This document shows positions 10,101 through 18,488 of a stretch of DNA of 64,000 bases, in pieces. Positions within the stretch are counted from its first letter, which is position 1. Each line of letters opens with the position of its first letter. Below the pieces are notes generated by a model. The model searched no databases. It was not told where the DNA came from and saw nothing but the letters and a program-made list of their open reading frames with translations. Source of the stretch: CALODP01 sp942492055 (GTDB lineage: Bacteria; Bacteroidota; Ignavibacteria; Ignavibacteriales; Melioribacteraceae); assembly GCA_942492055.1 (NCBI GenBank), contig CALODP010000019.1, positions 62,001 to 126,000 of the forward strand, read 5' to 3'. Made by a program: the position numbers and the translations under genes.

Positions 10101-10178
10101 ATCTACAATAGGCCATAAATCTTTCATCGCTCGTGAATTCTTATCGCCGAATATTTTCTTCACTAACTTATTGAACAT
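7122..10178 (-). CDS. secA: Preprotein translocase ATPase SecA
   Basis: Motor ATPase that drives unfolded preproteins through SecYEG. At 1018 residues it is somewhat longer than the Escherichia coli protein, as is common in Bacteroidota. Visible motifs are Walker A [14 protein letters not shown], the DEAD-type motif [19 protein letters not shown], the motif VI region [21 protein letters not shown], and a C-terminal zinc finger [16 protein letters not shown] that binds SecB/ribosome. An extra acidic, Lys-rich insertion lies at about residues 300-400 in nucleotide-binding domain 1. It is the first gene of the reverse run secA-glnB-TPR lipoprotein-AlbA protein and diverges from glnE over a 257-base spacer containing a 12-bp palindrome at 10289-10300. 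Confidence 0.98.
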   Translation of the reverse strand: [1018 protein letters not shown]

Positions 10179-10377
10179 ACATTTCTCCCTAGTTTTTCAG
10201 AATCTTAAATTTAAAGAAAGGGGTTCTGAAATGCAATCAATGTGGAGCATATACATGAATCATGCCGATTTTTTAAGGGTTATTTTTGCTTTTCGAAAAG
10301 ATAGTTACATTTACTGCCGATAAATATGGCAAAATTCGTCACAATTTATCTTTCTCTTTATATTACTTTGCTAATAC

Positions 10378-10410
10378 TTGTATCTGTTAATTGAGATTTT
10401 ACTAATTTTG
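10378..10410 (+). promoter_or_regulatory. Candidate Bacteroidota-type promoter of glnE
   Basis: TTG at 10378-10380 is followed after 22 bases by TAATTTTG at 10403-10410, fitting the Bacteroidota -7 element TAnnTTTG with a slightly long spacer. The glnE start lies 25 bases downstream. No experimental support is available. Confidence 0.35.
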
Positions 10411-10435
10411 CGTAGTGATAAATTAGAGTATTATT

Positions 10436-13222
10436 TTGAAGAAAACAGAATTATCGGAAAATTTCATAAGAACTGTTGTTGAAGCCTCAGGAGGGTTTAT
10501 ATCCCCATCCGAACTGAATCTGATTATATCGGAATTCGAGAGAGAGCTTTCGCATCATTACTTTAATGAAACATCCGAAAACAATTTACTTCGATTAATC
10601 TCTTCGGTAATGGATAAATCTTCTTTTCTAAAGGATTGTGTTAAGTACCCGCATCATACCGAAATAATTTCGGCGATAGTATCAAACAGTAATTATCTTA
10701 CTGATATTGTCGTTCGAAATCCGGAATATCTCTACCAACTTTTCAACCAATATTATCTTGGGCAAAGATATACGGAAGAATATTTTCTAAAGGAATTGAG
10801 AGAGAATATATCCAAGTACAAAACCTTGACAAGTAAGCTCCGATTTATCCGGCAATATAAAAACAGAAACACTCTAAAGATTGGGTTGAATGATATTTTG
10901 GGAAATTCATCTTTGGAAGATACTGTTCAACAAATTTCTTTACTTGCCAAATCCATTATCTCGGTACTCTTTAATTTATGTTACGCCGAAACTCTTGAGA
11001 AATATCAACTACCAATACCGGAACCGCAATATGCTATTGTAGCATTAGGCAAGCTCGGTGGAGACGAAGTTAATTATAGTTCTGATGTTGATTTAATGAT
11101 ATTCTACGAATCTAACTTCAATATCGGGAATATGGATTATTATTCGATCCTCCATGAAGCTACTCAGCTATTCACCCAATACGCTACAGATAATACGGAA
11201 ACCGGTTTCATTTATCGCGTCGATTTCCGTCTACGGCCTGATGGGAACTCTGCTCCCTTATGCGGAACGATTAACGACTATATCAAATATTACGAAGCCA
11301 GAGGGGAAGAGTGGGAACGCCAGATGCTAATCAAAATGAGTTATGTATGTGGTAATAGAGAATTATACTCCCGTTTCGAAAATTTTGCGATTTCATATAT
11401 CTATAAATCTTCTCTGGAACAATCTCCTTTCGCACGAATCAGGAAAATGAAAACTCTGATTGAACATCACTCAGGCGGAAAGGAGAACATAAAAACCCTA
11501 TCAGGGGGTATAAGAGATATTGAGTTTTCAGTCCAGGCTTTACAATTATTGAACGGAAAGAAGCATCCCGAACTGCGAACTCCGAATACAATGACTTGCA
11601 TTAGAGTATTAGTCGATAAAAATATTCTCACACCGGAAGAAGGCTCAACTTATCTGAAGTCTTATATTGAATACAGAAACATCGAACACTTTTTGCAACT
11701 TATGAATAATATTCAGACTCATGAAATTCCGGACGATTCTGATATACAAAGAAAGCTTGCAAAGTTTCTGGGGTATTCCGGCAAAACCGAATTACGAAAA
11801 AAGCTAAGATTGAATAGAAAAGCCGTCAGAAAAATATACGATAATATTTTAAAGGATGATTCTCCCGAATCTCAATCCAAGAATAAAAATACTCTCTTCG
11901 AAGAGATTGATTTCCTCTCTAAAAACAGAGCTGAAAAGAATATTGATTTTTTACGTACCGGAAAAGGTATTATTTCCCAGAAAAGTTTTGATTCGCGAAC
12001 AATAAAACTCTTTAAGGAGATTGAACCATTTCTACTGAAGGAATTGCAAAAATCGGCTAATCCCGATATCTCTCTGGAAAACTTCACAAATCTTATTCGG
12101 CATGCGAATTTTCCGTCCATCTGGTTCGGGGAATTGAAGTCGAATATATTTCTTAAAGATCTTTTGACGATCTGTCTGAAGTCGCAAAGAGCTATTAATA
12201 TGCTAAATACAGATGGCTCACTGATTGATCTTGTGCTTACTAAAAAAGTATTCGTAAAAGACATAGAAGAGAATTTTGACAATCTTTCATTATCTCAGAT
12301 GAAGTTTATTCTGGCTGTTCAATTTTCACTCGGATTAATCAAAACAGAAAAATTTGCCCAATTGCTTTCTTCATTCGTGTTACATAAACTACAGACTCCG
12401 AATATCCTCAAGGCAATAAACTATTCCTATTTTATTGCCGCATTAGGAAGTGCAGGGTCAAAGGAGATGAATTTCGCCTCCGACATTGACCTCATTGTTG
12501 TTGTAGATAAGATAGATCTGACCAATTCGTATAACGAAGATTTTCTTTGTTTTTTGGAAGAGGCTAGGAAGCTTCTCCCCCAAACTGAAATAGATTTTCG
12601 CTTACGCCCCGAGGGAAAGAACGCCCCATTGGTTGCGGATCTTGAATACTTTGAAAAATATCTGAATCAGAGAGCCGGCATTTGGGAATTTGAAGCTTTA
12701 TCAAAATCACGTTTGCTATCAGGTTCCGAAAATCTTTTTCAAAAGTTTAAAAAGATTGTTGCCACACACGCAACCTCGTATCCAAAGGAAACAATAATCT
12801 CAAGCATAATTGATATGCACAAGAAAGTTACCGCCTCCAACACTTTCCTCGGAAGAACAAGAACTAATATTAAAACAAGCCTCGGTGGAATAAAAACAAT
12901 CGAGTATATTATTCATTCCGTTACCCTTAATGACAATGATCTCTATTGCCGTTCATTCGGAAAGAGTAATGTGAAATTACTAAACATGATCACTACAAAA
13001 TATAACGTAGCTGACTTCGCATTACTGCAAAAAAACTATCTGCTCCTAAAAGAGATTGAACTGACAACACAAAATCTTTTTGATCAGAATTCCTCGCAAC
13101 TTTCGAATGAAGACTCAAAGAAAGAATTGTTAAATAAGATATTACCTAAGAAATGTAGCAACCTTCAAGAGATACTTCTTGAAAATATCAGGTTATTCAA
13201 TTCACTTGTAAAGCTTGACTAG
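10436..13222 (+). CDS. glnE: Glutamine synthetase adenylyltransferase/adenylyl-removing enzyme
   Basis: Bifunctional enzyme that adenylylates and deadenylylates glutamine synthetase in response to PII state and glutamine. Both nucleotidyltransferase halves are visible. The N-terminal half has ALGKLGGDEVNYSSDVDLM (about residues 203-221), followed by VDFRLRPDGN. The C-terminal half has ALGSAGSKEMNFASDIDL (about 671-688) with IDFRLRPEGKNAPL. Length 928 fits GlnE. Each catalytic site keeps the G-S/SD-x-D metal-binding aspartates, so both activities may be retained. The reading frame begins with TTG at 10436, and no ATG suits better. The gene is monocistronic or leads into the GNAT gene 57 bases on. 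PII is encoded nearby on the other strand. Confidence 0.93.
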   Translation: MKKTELSENFIRTVVEASGGFISPSELNLIISEFERELSHHYFNETSENNLLRLISSVMDKSSFLKDCVKYPHHTEIISAIVSNSNYLTDIVVRNPEYLYQLFNQYYLGQRYTEEYFLKELRENISKYKTLTSKLRFIRQYKNRNTLKIGLNDILGNSSLEDTVQQISLLAKSIISVLFNLCYAETLEKYQLPIPEPQYAIVALGKLGGDEVNYSSDVDLMIFYESNFNIGNMDYYSILHEATQLFTQYATDNTETGFIYRVDFRLRPDGNSAPLCGTINDYIKYYEARGEEWERQMLIKMSYVCGNRELYSRFENFAISYIYKSSLEQSPFARIRKMKTLIEHHSGGKENIKTLSGGIRDIEFSVQALQLLNGKKHPELRTPNTMTCIRVLVDKNILTPEEGSTYLKSYIEYRNIEHFLQLMNNIQTHEIPDDSDIQRKLAKFLGYSGKTELRKKLRLNRKAVRKIYDNILKDDSPESQSKNKNTLFEEIDFLSKNRAEKNIDFLRTGKGIISQKSFDSRTIKLFKEIEPFLLKELQKSANPDISLENFTNLIRHANFPSIWFGELKSNIFLKDLLTICLKSQRAINMLNTDGSLIDLVLTKKVFVKDIEENFDNLSLSQMKFILAVQFSLGLIKTEKFAQLLSSFVLHKLQTPNILKAINYSYFIAALGSAGSKEMNFASDIDLIVVVDKIDLTNSYNEDFLCFLEEARKLLPQTEIDFRLRPEGKNAPLVADLEYFEKYLNQRAGIWEFEALSKSRLLSGSENLFQKFKKIVATHATSYPKETIISSIIDMHKKVTASNTFLGRTRTNIKTSLGGIKTIEYIIHSVTLNDNDLYCRSFGKSNVKLLNMITTKYNVADFALLQKNYLLLKEIELTTQNLFDQNSSQLSNEDSKKELLNKILPKKCSNLQEILLENIRLFNSLVKLD

Positions 13223-13279
13223 TTTTCAATATTGATTTATTTCCTTATATTCAGCTGACAGATTAGATGAGGAATTATA

Positions 13280-13987
13280 ATGAGTAAATCTAAAATCACC
13301 GATACTACGATAGAAGCATTGACGAGAAACTTCTATAAGGAATCGCAAAAGTACGGCTTTAGTTACGAAGACTATTTGAAGTTTGTTAACTTTCTTCTTG
13401 ATTTCGCAATAACACAAAAACAACAAGACTCGGAAGGGGAGGCTCCTCGGAAGAAAAATATATACGACCAGATAATAACTGAACTCCCGATTAAAACAGA
13501 CAGAATAGCTATTCGTGAATTCGATAAGGTTAATGACCGAATACTTTTCGAAAAATGGAGCGAAGACAAGTCCGGGAGACATTTCCTCTTATCCTCAATT
13601 ACCGCCCACTACATTTCCGTAAATGAATTACTTAGCGATAAAAAGCACAAACTCGGGACAATAACTTTGCTTGACGGAACTCCGATCGGCTTGATGGGTT
13701 TTCTCAATTGGGATTCCACTCAGGGGAAAGCTGAACTTCGTAAATTGATTGCTTCCGAAGAATTCAGAGGACGCGGCTACGCTAAGGAGGCGGCCAAACT
13801 TTGGATAAATTACGGGAAGACAATTTTACAATTGAAGAAAATTTATTTGCATACGCTTGATACGAATATCAGAAATATCAGACTTAACGAGGAATTAGGA
13901 TTTGCCGTCGAAGGCATTCTCCGTAACGAAATTAAGATCGACGGAGAATACCAAGACGTTTTAAGAATGGGAATACTATTCGAATAA
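13280..13987 (+). CDS. GNAT family N-acetyltransferase (RimJ/RimL-like)
   Basis: A 235-residue protein whose C-terminal ~165 residues form a GNAT domain of the RimJ/RimL type. It has the start motif TDRIAIREF, the acetyl-CoA pyrophosphate-binding motif A EEFRGRGYAKEAAKLW (about residues 160-175) and the terminal NIRNIRLNEELGFAVEG block. An N-terminal helical extension of about 70 residues (MSKSKITDTTIEAL onward) precedes it and matches nothing I recognise. The substrate could be a protein N-terminus or a small amine. The stop codon lies one base from the convergent DUF4837 lipoprotein gene, so the two transcripts meet tail to tail without a visible terminator. Confidence 0.83.
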   Translation: MSKSKITDTTIEALTRNFYKESQKYGFSYEDYLKFVNFLLDFAITQKQQDSEGEAPRKKNIYDQIITELPIKTDRIAIREFDKVNDRILFEKWSEDKSGRHFLLSSITAHYISVNELLSDKKHKLGTITLLDGTPIGLMGFLNWDSTQGKAELRKLIASEEFRGRGYAKEAAKLWINYGKTILQLKKIYLHTLDTNIRNIRLNEELGFAVEGILRNEIKIDGEYQDVLRMGILFE

Positions 13988-13988
13988 C

Positions 13989-15092
13989 TTAGTCATCCAA
14001 ATGGTCGAGTAAATCTTCTTTCTTATCTTGCGATAGCTCAGCTTCCGTTTTGAAAGACTGAAGAGTTACATCGACTTGTTGTATCAATTTCTTTTTATAG
14101 TATTTCGGCGCAAAGATGGATCCGTCAAGCATATACAATCTCTTAGTCGCTTCGTCGTAAAATGTATAGCTAACAAAAGGGCCACCACCTGTTTTATCGT
14201 TGAATCTCCAGAAACCTTCAGTCATTAGAGCATATCTTCCCTGGAAGTTCACTTCTTTTGTTTTCGGTTTCGGTTCCGCTATTTCAACATAAGCTTTATT
14301 ATCACTTGTTGTGTAATATTTCCCGGTCATTCTGTTTCTTATGGCATAGATAGAATCCGCGTTGAGATAAGCCGGAGTAACATTATCTACCCATTTCACA
14401 AAAAGCCATCTCTCCATACCGGTGTTTACAGCTCTTCTTAACCAAACAAAATTGTCTTCAGGTTTATCCATCGCCAAAAGGAAATCAGCCTGTACATACA
14501 TTATCCAACCGTGATCATTGAGTAATTTGGCTTCAATTTCTTTTCGCTCGTATTTGGCGTTATATAAACTCTTAAATAGACGCTTGTTGGAAATACTTTG
14601 GAAATAGTACAATAAATCCTCATGCCCACCTAAAATTTTCATTTTCAGTTTTTCCAAAGTCGGCGCGGTAAGGAACATAACCAACTGATTATTTGCCCAA
14701 AGATTATATTTATTGAAAACATACGCGCTGTCTGTCTCAACCAATGAGAGAACATCCGGAGTGAGTGCTTTTTTGATATATTGAGCTACTGTGGAATTAC
14801 CATCCAAAGGAGCCAGGAATACAATATTCTTTTTTCTTTTTAGTTTCCCCAACTCACTATAGTTTCTTCTTTTTATAGAAAAAAGATTTTCCGGTTGAGG
14901 TGTGTAAATAACTTTTTCAAAGACTTGTAAAAGAACACCTTCCAATTCATAAAAATCGGAAGAATCGGCAACAATAATAATTTCATCTTCAATTCCGATG
15001 GCATCACGCTTACCACCACAACTTGTAAACAAGACAGAGGAGATTGCTATTGCAGATAATAAAAATACAGTAGTAAAAAGTTTTTTATTCAT
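13989..15092 (-). CDS. DUF4837-family lipoprotein
   Basis: A 367-residue lipoprotein with the signal AISSVLFTSCGG (lipidated Cys about residue 25). The mature start, GKRDAIGIEDEIIIVADSSDF, is the recognisable beginning of DUF4837, a family largely confined to Bacteroidota and relatives. The remainder alternates beta-strand and helix; no enzymatic motif is seen. Function is unknown; an envelope role is inferred only from the signal peptide. It follows the polyprenol/diacylglycerol kinase-like gene on the same strand by 56 bases, in the run that begins with tilS and hpt. Confidence 0.75.
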   Translation of the reverse strand: MNKKLFTTVFLLSAIAISSVLFTSCGGKRDAIGIEDEIIIVADSSDFYELEGVLLQVFEKVIYTPQPENLFSIKRRNYSELGKLKRKKNIVFLAPLDGNSTVAQYIKKALTPDVLSLVETDSAYVFNKYNLWANNQLVMFLTAPTLEKLKMKILGGHEDLLYYFQSISNKRLFKSLYNAKYERKEIEAKLLNDHGWIMYVQADFLLAMDKPEDNFVWLRRAVNTGMERWLFVKWVDNVTPAYLNADSIYAIRNRMTGKYYTTSDNKAYVEIAEPKPKTKEVNFQGRYALMTEGFWRFNDKTGGGPFVSYTFYDEATKRLYMLDGSIFAPKYYKKKLIQQVDVTLQSFKTEAELSQDKKEDLLDHLDD

Positions 15093-15148
15093 TTTTCCCG
15101 CGAATTAATTTTTGATGTTTATACAACGCTATTTACTCATGGTTTCAT

Positions 15149-15832
15149 CTAGAGCGGAATGTTTGGAATTACCAAACTTATACCCGGCATAAAAAGATAA
15201 TAAAGAAGAGCCATTGTCAGACATACTGATACCGGAATCGACAAATTGTCGTCAGTCCATCCATATGCCAAATTCTCCGCTATAGCTCCAACAGCTACGG
15301 CAGCAAAGCCAATCAAATACTCAACTAAACTACCTTCCACTTTGGGAGTGAAGAGAATAACAATAGAGCCGGTTACAAAGAAGGCCAATGTTCCTTCGAG
15401 GCTTTTTCTTAAAAACTTGTGCTTTCCGAATTTCCTTCCGATTAAAGCGGCAAATATATCCCCGATAATTAGGACGGCAATTGCCGGAATAACAAATAGT
15501 TTTGGAAAAAAGAGAATAACCAATGTAGCAGCCAACAAAACATAAGTTGCTCCGCTGAGGTTTTTCTTTTTACTATCCATTTCATGTTTGCGTAACATGA
15601 AAGAGAAAACTTTGTAAAATACTTTGCTAAAAGGGGGGAAAAAGTATCTTGTTATATCAACTACAAGAGCAAATATAGTAAAGGGAATAAGCACCGATAG
15701 TGCTTGTTCCCTTGTTATAAAATAATATACAATTGGTATCGACAATGAACAAAGATGAATACTTTTTCTTAATAATTCGGTTTTGTAATCAATAGTGCCT
15801 TTATCTGTCGCTGCTGTCATCCGTATTTTCAA
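15149..15832 (-). CDS. Diacylglycerol/polyprenol (dolichol) kinase-like membrane protein
   Basis: An integral membrane protein of 227 residues with about six hydrophobic segments. It has the signature of the phosphatidate cytidylyltransferase/dolichol-kinase superfamily: LIIGDIFAALIGRKFGKH then FLRKSLEGTLAFF (about residues 140-175). Relatives include phytol kinase and CTP-dependent diacylglycerol kinase, which phosphorylate a lipid alcohol at the membrane. The substrate cannot be told. The first ATG (15832) overlaps the end of ftsH by 32 bases; an internal Met at residue 5 would shorten this overlap. Close coupling with ftsH suggests cotranscription. Confidence 0.78.
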   Translation of the reverse strand: MKIRMTAATDKGTIDYKTELLRKSIHLCSLSIPIVYYFITREQALSVLIPFTIFALVVDITRYFFPPFSKVFYKVFSFMLRKHEMDSKKKNLSGATYVLLAATLVILFFPKLFVIPAIAVLIIGDIFAALIGRKFGKHKFLRKSLEGTLAFFVTGSIVILFTPKVEGSLVEYLIGFAAVAVGAIAENLAYGWTDDNLSIPVSVCLTMALLYYLFMPGISLVIPNIPL

Positions 15833-17897
15833 CCTTATTATTGTTTTCAGCCTCTCGTTGATTTTTTTCGTCCATTAGTTTTTGAACGTGATCCGGCACC
15901 TCTGTTTCTTTTTCATCCGAGTCACCGTTTTTCTTTACGGGAGGCAATTCTTCTCCGTTAGTTATTTTATCTATCTCTTCGGCATCAAGAATTTCTCTTT
16001 CGAGAAGTTCCTTTGATAATTTATGAAGAACTTCGATATTTTCTGTCAGTATCTTTTCGGCACGTTTCATTCCGGAAACAACAATATCTTTTACTTCGGA
16101 ATCAATAGTTTGCGCGGTAGATTCACTATAATCTTGTTGCTTTGTAATTTCACGACCGAGGAAAATTTCCTCTTCGTTTGAGCCATAAGCCAAAGGCCCG
16201 AGTTTTTCACTCATCCCCCATTCGCAAACCATCTTACGAGCAATTTTAGTGGCCTTTTCGATATCATTTCCGGCGCCGGTAGTAAATCTGTTGAAGACAA
16301 TCTTTTCAGCTGCTCGACCACCTAAAGCGTAAGCAATCATCGCCTCAAGATACTCTTTTGAATATGTATGTTTCTCGTCAACCGGCAAATAAGTAGTAAC
16401 ACCCAAAGCTCGGCCACGAGGAATTATTGTTACTTTATGAACAGGATCAGATTCGGGAATCATTCTTGCGACAAGAACGTGACCTATTTCGTGATAAGCG
16501 GTAACTTTCTTCTCCTCTTCGGAGATAATCATACTCTTTCGTTCCATACCCATCATGACTTTATCTTTAGCTTCTTCGAAGTCGGTCATGTCTACTTGTG
16601 TCTTATTTTTACGAGCCGCCAATAAAGCTGCTTCGTTAACCATGTTCGCTAATTCCGCGCCTGCTAATCCCGGTGTCCCTTTCGCAAGAGTCTTTAACTT
16701 CACATCACTTGCCAAAGGAATTTTTCTAGTATGAACCTTTAGTATTCCTTCTCTTCCTTTAACATCCGGACGATCAACAACAACTTGTCTGTCGAATCTA
16801 CCGGGACGTAATAAAGCAGGATCCAAAACGTCAGGTCTGTTAGTGGCTGCGATGATAATAACACCGCTATTTTGCTCGAAACCATCCATCTCAACGAGAA
16901 GAGCATTTAATGTTTGCTCTCTTTCATCATGGCCACCACCTAATCCGGCGCCTCTATGGCGTCCTACCGCGTCGATCTCATCGATGAAAATTATACAAGG
17001 AGCGTTTCGTTTCCCCTGTTCAAAGAGATCACGTACACGACTTGCGCCAACACCCACAAACATCTCAACGAAATCGGCACCACTAATTGAGAAGAACGGA
17101 ACTCCGGCTTCTCCGGCTACAGCTCTGGCCAATAAAGTTTTACCTGTTCCCGGAGGGCCCAACAACAATACACCTCTCGGTATTTTTCCACCGAGTCTTT
17201 GAAATTTGCTAGGTTCCTTGAGAAATTCTATCACTTCTTCCAGTTCCTGTTTAGCTTCATCCGCACCGGCTACATCTTTGAAAGTAACCTTTATCTGCGA
17301 TTCGGAAATCATTTTGGCTTTGCTCTTTCCGAAATTGAAAATTCCTTTGGAACCGCCACCACCGGTTTGCATCCGTTTCATAAATAGAACCCAAATGCCG
17401 ATGATCAATATCCAAGGGATAAAACTTAAGAGAACGGTAAGCCATTCGTCCGATTCTTTAACGAAAGTATATTTGATCCCTTTCTCTTTCCAGACTTTGG
17501 TTTGCTCCTCAATCAAAGGTTCAACCATAGTAACGGTAAACTTATCTATAGAATTGTTGTTGATAAACTCTTTCTTCTTAAGTGTTCCCTCGAAGATATA
17601 GTCGTTAAGATCCTTTTTGGTGATCTTAGCTTCCGCAATTTTATCAGCATTTAACAATTGCTCATAGAGATTGTATGGAATTTCCATGCTCTTGCCGGAA
17701 CCTTCGTTCATAACTTGCATGAAAATTACAGCGGCGATAATAACTGCTCCCCAACTTAGGGTAGTTCTGATTATCCTTCCCCAATCAAAATCCCCGTTTG
17801 GCTTTTGAGAGCCTCCACCGTTTCCTTTTTTTTGATTCGGAGGTCTGTTTTGAGAATTGTTAGACATGTTAAATCTTTTATTTTCCTGATTACCCAT
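15801..17897 (-). CDS. ftsH: ATP-dependent zinc metalloprotease FtsH
   Basis: Hexameric membrane AAA+ protease that degrades membrane and regulatory proteins. The 698 residues show a Gly/Asn/Gln-rich cytoplasmic N-tail, a transmembrane segment at about 45-65, a periplasmic domain, and a second transmembrane segment at about 155-175. The AAA module has Walker A GPPGTGKTLLARAVAGEAG, Walker B IIFIDEIDAVGR and the second region of homology TNRPDVLDPALLRPGRFDR. The zinc protease motif HEIGH is at residues 469-473. An acidic tail ends the protein. Two ATGs (codons 1 and 11) are possible starts, and neither has a strong ribosome-binding site. hpt ends 18 bases upstream, a neighbour arrangement (tilS-hpt-ftsH) conserved in many bacteria. 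Confidence 0.97.
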   Translation of the reverse strand: MGNQENKRFNMSNNSQNRPPNQKKGNGGGSQKPNGDFDWGRIIRTTLSWGAVIIAAVIFMQVMNEGSGKSMEIPYNLYEQLLNADKIAEAKITKKDLNDYIFEGTLKKKEFINNNSIDKFTVTMVEPLIEEQTKVWKEKGIKYTFVKESDEWLTVLLSFIPWILIIGIWVLFMKRMQTGGGGSKGIFNFGKSKAKMISESQIKVTFKDVAGADEAKQELEEVIEFLKEPSKFQRLGGKIPRGVLLLGPPGTGKTLLARAVAGEAGVPFFSISGADFVEMFVGVGASRVRDLFEQGKRNAPCIIFIDEIDAVGRHRGAGLGGGHDEREQTLNALLVEMDGFEQNSGVIIIAATNRPDVLDPALLRPGRFDRQVVVDRPDVKGREGILKVHTRKIPLASDVKLKTLAKGTPGLAGAELANMVNEAALLAARKNKTQVDMTDFEEAKDKVMMGMERKSMIISEEEKKVTAYHEIGHVLVARMIPESDPVHKVTIIPRGRALGVTTYLPVDEKHTYSKEYLEAMIAYALGGRAAEKIVFNRFTTGAGNDIEKATKIARKMVCEWGMSEKLGPLAYGSNEEEIFLGREITKQQDYSESTAQTIDSEVKDIVVSGMKRAEKILTENIEVLHKLSKELLEREILDAEEIDKITNGEELPPVKKNGDSDEKETEVPDHVQKLMDEKNQREAENNNKVENTDDSSDR

Positions 17898-17915
17898 AAA
17901 ACTCTGTTTGCTCCA

Positions 17916-18488
17916 TTATTCACTTAACATGTAGATTGAATTCAGATTACGAAACTTCTGCGCGTAATCCAGCCCATATCCAATTACAAACTGATCGGTT
18001 ATTTCAAAACCAATATAATCAATTTTTACGTCATATTTAATGCTTTTAGGTTTCACCAATAAAGACGCAAATTTAACGCTGGCAGGTTTAAATTGTTCCA
18101 GTAATCTCTGAATATAAGTTAATGATAGACCGCTATCTACAATATCTTCAACAATGATCACGTGTCTTTCATTAATATCGGCATTAAGCTCTTTCAATAA
18201 TTTTACATTACCACTTGAAATCTTCTCGTCTCCGTAACTGGATAACTTAAAGAAATCCATCTCGCAATGAATATCCACATTTTTCAGAAGATCCGATAAG
18301 AACATGAAAGAACCGTTAAGAATACCAATAAAAATCGGGAATTTACCTGAATACTCATCTGAGATCTGTTTTCCCAATTCTTTTACTCTCTCCTGTAATT
18401 TCTCTTCCGTAAGGAAGGGGACAAACTTTTCGGTTCCAACGTAAATTACGTCTTCTCCCTCTTTCTTTATCTTACCCATAATCTGCAT
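17916..18488 (-). CDS. hpt: Hypoxanthine phosphoribosyltransferase
   Basis: Purine-salvage enzyme converting hypoxanthine (and guanine) plus PRPP to IMP/GMP. The 190-residue protein has the PRPP-binding motif VIIVEDIVDSGLSLTYI (about 108-124), the flexible-loop region DFFKLSSYGDEKISSG and the C-terminal VIGYGLDYAQKFRNLNSIYML, typical of bacterial Hpt. The annotated ATG overlaps the end of tilS by 22 bases; a Met at codon 4 is an alternative start. It sits between tilS and ftsH, the conserved bacterial order. Confidence 0.95.
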   Translation of the reverse strand: MQIMGKIKKEGEDVIYVGTEKFVPFLTEEKLQERVKELGKQISDEYSGKFPIFIGILNGSFMFLSDLLKNVDIHCEMDFFKLSSYGDEKISSGNVKLLKELNADINERHVIIVEDIVDSGLSLTYIQRLLEQFKPASVKFASLLVKPKSIKYDVKIDYIGFEITDQFVIGYGLDYAQKFRNLNSIYMLSE